From contig JBFGCA010000040.1 of NCBI GenBank assembly GCA_041567315.1, forward strand, positions 1-36,971: a stretch of DNA of 36,971 bases, written 5' to 3'. Source of the DNA: JBFGCA01 sp041567315. GTDB taxonomy: Bacteria; Acidobacteriota; Thermoanaerobaculia; Multivoradales; JAHEKO01. Both the position numbers and the translations under genes were made by a program. Below are positions 31,728-36,971 of this stretch, piece by piece. The stretch's first letter is position 1; each line of letters opens with the position of its first letter. Under the pieces are notes generated by a model, which was given only the letters and a program-made list of their open reading frames with translations, had not been told where the DNA came from and did not search any database.

Positions 31728-33907
31728 CCAGCCGCATCCCCGACTTCGCGACCGTTGCAATGCGGGAGGCCACCACGGCCGGTCAGTCGTTCGACGACTG
31801 GCGCCGGGCCGCCGGCGAGGCCGCCGATCGCACCGAGCCTACCCCGGAGGGCGTCCCCGTCCGCCCGCTCTACTCGAGCCGCGATCTCGAGGGTCTCGAC
31901 CACCTCGGCGGTCTGCCCGGCCTCCCGCCCTACGTCCGCGGTCCCTACGAGACGATGTACGCCAGCCGGCCGTGGACCGTCCGCCAGTACGCCGGCTTCT
32001 CGACCGCCGAGGAGTCCAACGCCTTCTACCGCCGCGCCCTGGCGGCCGGGCAGCGCGGGCTCTCCATTGCCTTCGACCTCGCCACCCACCGGGGCTACGA
32101 CTCCGATCATCCGCGGGTGGTGGGGGACGTCGGGATGGCCGGGGTGGCGATCGACTCGATCCTCGACATGCGGGTGCTCTTCGACGGCATCCCGCTCGAC
32201 CGCATGAGCGTGTCGATGACCATGAACGGCGCCGTGCTGCCGGTGATGGCGCTCTACGTGGTGGCCGCCGAAGAGCAGGGCGTGCCCCCCGAGCGCCTCG
32301 CCGGCACCATCCAGAACGACGTCCTCAAGGAGTTCATGGTCCGCAACACCTTCATCTTCCCGCCGGCCCCGTCGATGCGGATCGTGGCCGACGTGCTGGC
32401 CTACGCCGCGCGCCGCATGCCGCGCTTCAACCCGATCTCGATCTCCGGCTACCACATGCAGGAGGCCGGAGCGCCGGCCGACCTCGAGCTGGCCTACACG
32501 CTGGCCGACGGGTTGGAGTACGTCCGCACCGGGCTCGAGGCCGGGCTCGAGGTGGACGACTTCGCCCCTCGGCTCTCGTTCTTCTGGGGCGCCGGCATGG
32601 ACTACTTCATGGAGGTCGCCAAGCTGCGGGCGGCGCGGCTGCTGTGGGCGCGGCTGATGGCCCGCTTCGAGCCCCGCGACCCGCGCTCGCTGCGGCTGCG
32701 GGCGCACTGCCAGACCTCGGGCTGGTCGCTGACCGCCCAGGATCCCTGGAACAACGTGGTGCGCACCTGTCTGGAGGCGATGGCGGCGGTCCACGGCCAC
32801 ACCCAGTCGCTCCACACCAACTCCTTCGACGAGGCGCTGGCCCTGCCCAGCGACGCGGCCGCCCGGCTGGCCCGCAACACCCAGCTCCAGCTCCAGCAGG
32901 AGACCGGTTTCTGCCGGGTGGTCGACCCCTGGGGCGGCAGCTACTTCGTCGAGCGGCTGACCGGCGAGCTGGCGCGCCGCGCCCAGGCCCACATCGACGA
33001 GGTCGAGGAGCTGGGCGGCATGGTCCGGGCGATCGAGCGCGGGCTGCCCAAGCTGCGGATCGAGGAGGCCGCCGCCCGCACCCAGGCGCGGATCGACGCC
33101 GGCCGGCAGACCATCGTCGGGGTCAACCGCCACCGGCCGCGCGGCGAGACGCCGCTCGAGGTGCGGAGCGTCGACAACGAGAAGGTGCTGGCCGCCCAGC
33201 TCGAGCGCCTGCGGCGGCTAAAGGCCGGCCGCGACGAGGGGCGACTGGAGGACGCCCTGACCGCGCTCGGTGCTGCCGCCGCTGGCGACGGCAACCTCCT
33301 CGAGCGCAGCGTCGACGTGGCGCGGGCCGGCGCCACGGTGGGCGAGATGACCCTGGCGCTCGAGCGGGTCTTCGGCCGCCATCAGCCCGAGATCCGGGCG
33401 CTGACCGGGGTGTACAGTAGAGAGGTGGGCGATGGCGGCGAGGTCGAGCGGCTGCGGCGCCGGGTAGAGGCCTTCCTGGAGCGCGAGGGCCGCCGCCCGC
33501 GGCTGTTGGTCGCCAAACTGGGGCAGGACGGTCACGACCGCGGCCAGAAGGTGATCGCCACCGCGTTCTCCGACCTCGGCTTCGACGTCGACGTCGGCCC
33601 GCTGTTCCAGACGCCTGAGGAGGCGGCGCGCCAGGCGGTGGAGAACGACGTCCACGCGGTCGGCGTCAGCTCGCTGGCCGCCGGTCACCGCACCCTGGTG
33701 CCGGCGCTGTGCCGCGCGCTCGCCGTTCTCGGCCGGCCCGAGGTGCTGGTCGTGGTGGGTGGGGTGGTGCCGCCCCAGGATCGCGAAGCCCTGGCCGGTG
33801 CCGGGGTGGCGGCCTTCTTCGGGCCGGGGACGGTGGTCACCCGGGCGGCCGACGAGCTGCTCGACCGCTTGGAGGAGGCGGCCGGCGCCCGCGCGTCCGG
33901 CCGCTGA
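31724..33907 (+). CDS. mutB: Methylmalonyl-CoA mutase large (catalytic) subunit
   Basis: This 727-residue catalytic subunit interconverts succinyl-CoA and (R)-methylmalonyl-CoA with adenosylcobalamin. The mutase barrel has MYASRPWTVRQYAGFST, AGTIQNDVLKEFMVRNT and SISGYHMQEAGA. Tyr89, Arg207 and His244 have the same numbers as in the Propionibacterium enzyme. The C-terminal B12 domain has LGQDGHDRGQKVI with His604 as ligand. TTG 31724 is the likely start, overlapping the mutA stop by four bases (TTGA). The frame extending back to 31418 is antisense-like and unneeded. It works with MutA, and with MeaB encoded 17 bases downstream, in propionate and branched-chain degradation. Confidence 0.95.
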   Translation: MTSRIPDFATVAMREATTAGQSFDDWRRAAGEAADRTEPTPEGVPVRPLYSSRDLEGLDHLGGLPGLPPYVRGPYETMYASRPWTVRQYAGFSTAEESNAFYRRALAAGQRGLSIAFDLATHRGYDSDHPRVVGDVGMAGVAIDSILDMRVLFDGIPLDRMSVSMTMNGAVLPVMALYVVAAEEQGVPPERLAGTIQNDVLKEFMVRNTFIFPPAPSMRIVADVLAYAARRMPRFNPISISGYHMQEAGAPADLELAYTLADGLEYVRTGLEAGLEVDDFAPRLSFFWGAGMDYFMEVAKLRAARLLWARLMARFEPRDPRSLRLRAHCQTSGWSLTAQDPWNNVVRTCLEAMAAVHGHTQSLHTNSFDEALALPSDAAARLARNTQLQLQQETGFCRVVDPWGGSYFVERLTGELARRAQAHIDEVEELGGMVRAIERGLPKLRIEEAAARTQARIDAGRQTIVGVNRHRPRGETPLEVRSVDNEKVLAAQLERLRRLKAGRDEGRLEDALTALGAAAAGDGNLLERSVDVARAGATVGEMTLALERVFGRHQPEIRALTGVYSREVGDGGEVERLRRRVEAFLEREGRRPRLLVAKLGQDGHDRGQKVIATAFSDLGFDVDVGPLFQTPEEAARQAVENDVHAVGVSSLAAGHRTLVPALCRALAVLGRPEVLVVVGGVVPPQDREALAGAGVAAFFGPGTVVTRAADELLDRLEEAAGARASGR

Positions 33908-33924
33908 CGGAGGACCGAGCCCTG

Positions 33925-34935
33925 GTGCCGGCGCGCGGCCCGGGCCGCGATCCCGGGCTGGAGGAGCTCGTCTCCGGACTCGCGGGCGGCGACCGGGTGG
34001 CGCTGGCGCGCGCCATCACCCTGGTCGAAAGCCGCCGGCCCGAGGACCGGCGGCGGGCGCGGGCGCTCCTCGAGCGGGTGCTCCCCTCCACCGGCGGTGC
34101 CAGACGGGTGGGAATCACCGGCGCGCCCGGGGTCGGCAAGAGCACCTTCATCGACGCCCTGGGGAGCCGCCTGGTCGAGGCCGGCCACCGGGTCGCGGTG
34201 CTCGCCGTCGACCCCACCAGCACCGTCTCCGGTGGCAGCATCCTGGGCGACAAGAGCCGGATGCCGCGGCTGGCGGCGAGCCCCGAGGCCTTCGTCCGGC
34301 CCTCGCCCAGCGCTCTCACCCCGGGCGGGGTGGGCCGCCGCACCCGCGAGTCGATCCTGCTCTGCGAGGCGGCCGGCTACGACGTGGTGCTGGTCGAGAC
34401 GGTGGGGGTCGGCCAGGGCGAGACCGTGGTGGCGGGGATGGTGGACCTCTTCCTGGTGCTGCTCCAGCCGGGGGCCGGCGACGAGCTGCAGGGGATCAAG
34501 AAGGGGGTGCTCGAGCTCGCCGACCTGGTGGCGGTCACCAAGGCCGACGGCGAGCTGTTGGCGAGCGCGCGCGCCAGCCGTCGCGAGTACGGGGCCGCGC
34601 TCCGTTACCTGGCGCCGCGCAGCGGCTGGCAGCCCCGGGTGGTGACGGTCAGCGCCCTGACCGGCGAGGGCCTGGACGAGCTGTGGGAGCTGATCGAGGA
34701 GCGCCGGCGGGCGCTGGGGGAGAGCGGCGAGCTCGAGGCCAGGCGGCGACGCCAGCGGCGCGACTGGCTGTGGAGCCGGGTGGAGGAGCGGCTGCTCGAG
34801 CGCTTCCGGGCGGCGCCGGAAGTGGCGGCGCGGCTGGCGGCGGCCGAGCGGGCGGTCGAGGCGGGCGAGATGCTGCCCGAGGACGCCGTCGACGAGCTGC
34901 TGGCGGCGTTCACCGGCGAGACCGAGAAGGCTTGA
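33925..34935 (+). CDS. meaB: Methylmalonyl-CoA mutase-associated GTPase MeaB
   Basis: This 336-residue G3E-type GTPase loads or protects the B12 cofactor of methylmalonyl-CoA mutase. Walker A is GITGAPGVGKST (63-74). DPTSTVSGGSILGDKSRM, VETVGVGQGE and TKAD (in place of NKxD) are the further switch and guanine-binding motifs. A C-terminal helical dimerisation arm follows. GTG 33925 is chosen because GGAGG at 33909-33913 lies eleven bases upstream and the start follows the mutB stop by 17 bases. The frame extending back to 33709 overlaps mutB and is not used. It closes the mutase operon, whose IcmF already carries its own built-in GTPase domain. Confidence 0.93.
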   Translation: MPARGPGRDPGLEELVSGLAGGDRVALARAITLVESRRPEDRRRARALLERVLPSTGGARRVGITGAPGVGKSTFIDALGSRLVEAGHRVAVLAVDPTSTVSGGSILGDKSRMPRLAASPEAFVRPSPSALTPGGVGRRTRESILLCEAAGYDVVLVETVGVGQGETVVAGMVDLFLVLLQPGAGDELQGIKKGVLELADLVAVTKADGELLASARASRREYGAALRYLAPRSGWQPRVVTVSALTGEGLDELWELIEERRRALGESGELEARRRRQRRDWLWSRVEERLLERFRAAPEVAARLAAAERAVEAGEMLPEDAVDELLAAFTGETEKA

Positions 34936-34972
34936 AGCGGCGGGGTGGGCCGCGCGTCCGTCCGCGGACTCG

Positions 34973-35001
34973 TTGACAGCGGGCGGGGGAGGGGATACGT
35001 T
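34973..35001 (+). promoter_or_regulatory. Sigma70-type promoter of nusB
   Basis: A perfect TTGACA (34973-34978) is followed after 17 bases by TACGTT (34996-35001), a partial -10. It lies in the 130-base gap between meaB and nusB, so nusB-lptE probably starts its own transcript near 35008. This is the clearest promoter in the window. Confidence 0.6.
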
Positions 35002-35009
35002 CGCGGCGG

Positions 35010-35030
35010 GCCGCGGCACGGTGCCGCGGC
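35010..35030 (+). other. Stem-loop at the start of the nusB leader
   Basis: GCCGCGGCA and TGCCGCGGC form a nine-base perfect stem with the three-base loop CGG, followed by GAGTTCTTTG. It begins within a few bases of the start expected from the promoter at 34973-35001. It could stabilise the mRNA end, act as an attenuator for nusB, or end transcripts coming from meaB. Confidence 0.5.
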
Positions 35031-35065
35031 GAGTTCTTTGAGCGCCTTGCGACTGCCGGACGGGG

Positions 35066-35581
35066 ATGAGCCATCGACGCCAGGCTCGGGAGATGGCGGT
35101 CCAGATGCTCTACCAGAGCGATCTGGGCGGCGCCTCCTGTGAGCAGGTCCTGCACGAGTTCCGGCCCGGTGAGTTCGCCGAGGACCTGGGGGCCGCGCGT
35201 CCGAAGCGGGACTCGAACGGGGCGCGCAGGGGGAGGCGGCCCGGGGCCGAGCCGCCGCCGGCCGACCGGCCGGCCGCCCGCACGCTGGAGTACGCGCGCC
35301 GGCTGGTGCGCGGCACCCTGGAGCACCGCCAGGAGATCGACGAGCTGCTCCGCCAGCAGGCCGAGCACTGGCGGCTGGAGCGGATGCCGGCGGTCGACCG
35401 CAACATCCTGCGGCTGGCGGTCTACGAGTTCCTCTACGAGACCGACGTGCCCAAACTGGTGATCCTCGACGAGGCCATCGAGCTGGCCAAGGCTTTCGGC
35501 TCCGAGCAGTCGGGGCGCTTCGTCAACGGCATGCTCGACGGCATCCTCAAGAGCCACACCTTCCCGGGGAGCCTGACCTGA
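35066..35581 (+). CDS. nusB: Transcription antitermination factor NusB
   Basis: This 171-residue NusB joins NusE (S10) on boxA RNA to support rRNA antitermination. The family start RRQAREMAVQMLYQSDLGG and the C-terminal half (RMPAVDRNILRLAVYEFLYE then LDEAIELAKAFGSEQSGRFV) are well conserved. A basic, Pro/Arg-rich insertion at about residues 42-71 (RPKRDSNGARRGRRPGAEPP) enlarges it beyond the usual 130-150 residues. ATG 35066 has a GGACGGGG stretch directly upstream, a poor binding site. Its stop shares one base with the lptE start. Confidence 0.93.
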   Translation: MSHRRQAREMAVQMLYQSDLGGASCEQVLHEFRPGEFAEDLGAARPKRDSNGARRGRRPGAEPPPADRPAARTLEYARRLVRGTLEHRQEIDELLRQQAEHWRLERMPAVDRNILRLAVYEFLYETDVPKLVILDEAIELAKAFGSEQSGRFVNGMLDGILKSHTFPGSLT

Positions 35582-36108
35582 TGATCCGATCTCGTGACCG
35601 AATCCGTGCGGGTCTGGTGCTGGCGGCGCTGCTGGCGACGGGTTGCGGCTACGGACTGGTGGGCCGCACCAGCAACCTGCCGCCCGACATCGACAGCATC
35701 TACGTGCGGCCGCTCGAGAACCGCACCACCCGGCAGCAGGTCGACCTGCTGCTCACCGACGCCATCGTCCAGGAGCTGGTGACCCGCCGCCGCTTCGACG
35801 TGGTGCGCAGCGAGGCCGAGGCCGACGCCATACTCCGAGGCTCGCTGCTCGCCTACCTGGCGCGGCCGGTGCGCTTCAACACCGAGGGGCGGGCGACCGA
35901 CTACGAGATCGTCATCCGCGCCGACATGGAGTTCGCGCGCCGCGACGGGACCGAGGTGCTGTGGAAACAGAGCAACTACCAGTTCCGCGAGGACTTCGAG
36001 CTCGAGGTGGGGGACACCACCTACTTCGACCCCGAGGACCAGACCATCGGCGAGGTGGCGCGCAGCTTCGCCCAGACGTTGGTCATCGACCTGCTGGAGG
36101 GCTTCTAG
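35581..36108 (+). CDS. lptE: LPS-assembly lipoprotein LptE-like
   Basis: This 175-residue lipoprotein has a signal peptide with lipobox ATGC and Cys22 (LVLAALLATGC), then GYGLVGRTSNLPPDIDSIYV. RPLENRTTRQQVDLLLTDAI, a central beta sheet and a C-terminal helix SFAQTLVIDLLEGF complete the LptE (DUF4136/LptE) pattern. LptE plugs the LptD barrel and helps place lipopolysaccharide in the outer membrane. It overlaps nusB by one base. The gene supports an LPS-bearing or LPS-like outer membrane. Confidence 0.83.
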   Translation: MIRSRDRIRAGLVLAALLATGCGYGLVGRTSNLPPDIDSIYVRPLENRTTRQQVDLLLTDAIVQELVTRRRFDVVRSEAEADAILRGSLLAYLARPVRFNTEGRATDYEIVIRADMEFARRDGTEVLWKQSNYQFREDFELEVGDTTYFDPEDQTIGEVARSFAQTLVIDLLEGF

Positions 36109-36145
36109 AGGCCACCAGCCGCCTCCCGGGCGAGCCGGGTACCAG

Positions 36146-36162
36146 CCGGCCGCGGCGGCCGG
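36146..36162. terminator. Hairpin between convergent lptE and rpsT
   Basis: CCGGCCG and CGGCCGG form a seven-base perfect stem with loop CGG, 38 bases after the lptE stop and 30 bases beyond the rpsT stop. A smaller five-base stem (36125-36139) precedes it. The position between two gene ends suits a shared terminator, but there is no T-run on either side. Confidence 0.4.
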
Positions 36163-36191
36163 ACCGGTCCATCGGGCTCCTGCCCCGGGGA

Positions 36192-36458
36192 CTAGCTCTC
36201 GAGGGCGCGGACCGCCCGGACCAGGCGCGCCTTGGTGCGGGCGGCGGCGTTGGCGTGGACGGCGCGGCGCTGGGCGGTGTGGTCGATCAGGCTGAGGGCG
36301 GCGGGCAGCAGCTCGCGGGCGGTCTGCCCGTCGCCGGCCTGGACGGCGCTCCGCAGCTCCTTGACGGCGGAGCGCATGCGGGTGCGATGGGTGCGGTTGC
36401 GGAGCCGGCGCTTGGCGGTCTGGACGATCCGCTTCTCGGCCGAACGGGTATTGGCCAT
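36192..36458 (-). CDS. rpsT: 30S ribosomal protein S20
   Basis: This 88-residue protein, the normal length for S20, starts MANTRSAEKRIVQTAKRRLR. It continues with the basic helices NRTHRTRMRSAVKEL and QRRAVHANAAARTKARLVRA, which bind 16S rRNA early in small-subunit assembly. ATG 36458 begins the conserved N-terminus directly. It follows cpoB on the same strand with an 80-base gap. It is convergent with lptE. Confidence 0.95.
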   Translation of the reverse strand: MANTRSAEKRIVQTAKRRLRNRTHRTRMRSAVKELRSAVQAGDGQTARELLPAALSLIDHTAQRRAVHANAAARTKARLVRAVRALES

Positions 36459-36538
36459 GGGGGACTGCTTTCCTCTCGAGGTTGGTGGGATAGCGTCGCG
36501 CCGGCCGGCGCGGCGAGCCAGTAGTCTACCGGCGGCCC

Positions 36539-36970
36539 TCAGCGGGCGTCAACACCCAGCTCCCGCAGCCGCTGGCGGGCGAGATTGGCCTCGTCGGTGG
36601 CCGGGTACTCGCGGGCCACGTGCTGGAGCTGCACCACGCCCTGCTCGCGCTCGCCCAGCTCCAGGTAGGCGTAGCCCTTCTTGAGCAGGGCGCTGGCCAG
36701 CTTGTCGCTCCGCGGGTAGCGGCCCAGGATGTCGTCGAACTCGCGGATCGCCTGCCGGTACTTGGCCTGGCTGTAGAAACACTCCCCGATCCAGTAGGCG
36801 GCGTTGTCGGCCAGCTCGGTGTTGGGGAACGACTCCAGGTACTGGCGGAAGCCCAGCACCGCGAGGTCGTAGTTGCCCCGCAGGTAGTCGTTGTAGGCGG
36901 TCTGGTAGAGCGCCTGGGGGTCGGAGACGTCGGCCATCGGCGCCGGGGTGGTCCCCGGCGCCGCGCCCAC
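36539..36970 (-). CDS. cpoB: Cell division coordinator CpoB/YbgF, N-terminus beyond the window
   Basis: At least 143 C-terminal residues carry three TPR-like units: ALYQTAYNDYLRGNYDLAVL, NAAYWIGECFYSQAKYRQAI and ALLKKGYAYLELGEREQGVV. The pattern GFRQYLESFPNTELADNA matches the CpoB (YbgF) C-terminal domain of the Tol-Pal system, which links outer membrane constriction to peptidoglycan synthesis. The GTG at 36970 is probably internal, since the family also has an N-terminal coiled coil and signal peptide that would lie to the right. BamD is an alternative with similar repeats but less likely. Confidence 0.82.
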   Translation of the reverse strand: MGAAPGTTPAPMADVSDPQALYQTAYNDYLRGNYDLAVLGFRQYLESFPNTELADNAAYWIGECFYSQAKYRQAIREFDDILGRYPRSDKLASALLKKGYAYLELGEREQGVVQLQHVAREYPATDEANLARQRLRELGVDAR

Positions 36971-36971
36971 C

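Noticed and set aside
1..36971. CRISPR array, tRNA or rRNA genes
   Set aside because: No regularly spaced direct repeats and no recognisable tRNA or rRNA segments were seen on either strand.

Overview
The window has two unlike parts. Bases 1 to about 7,755 are a patchwork. At least six blocks with different base composition and codon use are joined through truncated genes. Two AT-rich blocks (bases 1-209 and about 4196-5536) lie among GC-rich blocks, and most blocks begin or end inside an open reading frame. This could be a chimeric assembly or clone, or a heavily recombined accessory region; the sequence alone does not decide. From about 7,756 to the right end the DNA is uniformly GC-rich, with very high third-position GC, tightly packed operons and frequent 1-4 base start/stop overlaps. 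It reads as one chromosome. LptE, CpoB and a TolC/adaptor/RND pump indicate a Gram-negative envelope. The gene set would suit a high-GC environmental bacterium, for example an acidobacterial lineage, but I cannot assign taxonomy firmly.

Left part: a carbamoyltransferase 3' end (1-209); a GC-rich block with a polyprenyl diphosphate synthase and a lipoprotein (217-2032); a FeoB fragment (2036-2113); repeat copy A (2114-2199); a block with a dihydrolipoamide dehydrogenase fragment, an unknown 3' end and a complete MATE exporter (2211-4194); an AT-rich phytoene-desaturase-like flavoprotein (4214-5536); a block with an unknown gene end, a terminator hairpin and a covalent-flavin oxidase (5541-7206); then inverted repeat copy B (7296-7380) and apparently non-coding DNA.

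Right part: a LolA-like secreted protein and a haem-binding-domain protein with an altered CxxCH motif (7918-9212); a DUF4350-like lipoprotein (9474-10448); an efflux operon of a frameshifted TolC-like channel, adaptor, RND permease and a small PII-like protein (10693-17020); a secreted beta-helix protein, a DinB-fold protein and a secreted protein with two similar halves (17147-19834); a leftward run of DUF885 peptidase, two-helix membrane protein, HEAT-repeat protein and CHAT-domain caspase-like protease (25718-19853); a rightward acyl-CoA mutase operon icmF-mutA-mutB-meaB (25809-34935); nusB-lptE (35066-36108); and leftward cpoB and rpsT (36970-36192).

The most coherent metabolic unit is the mutase operon. 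IcmF carries isobutyryl-CoA-type active-site residues and MutB carries methylmalonyl-CoA-type residues, with MeaB as the mutase chaperone, so the operon can handle C4 branched acyl-CoA and propionate-derived carbon. The best candidate for an undescribed system is the three-gene membrane protein/HEAT/CHAT cassette (19853-23835), which looks like a sensor-scaffold-protease conflict or cell-death module.
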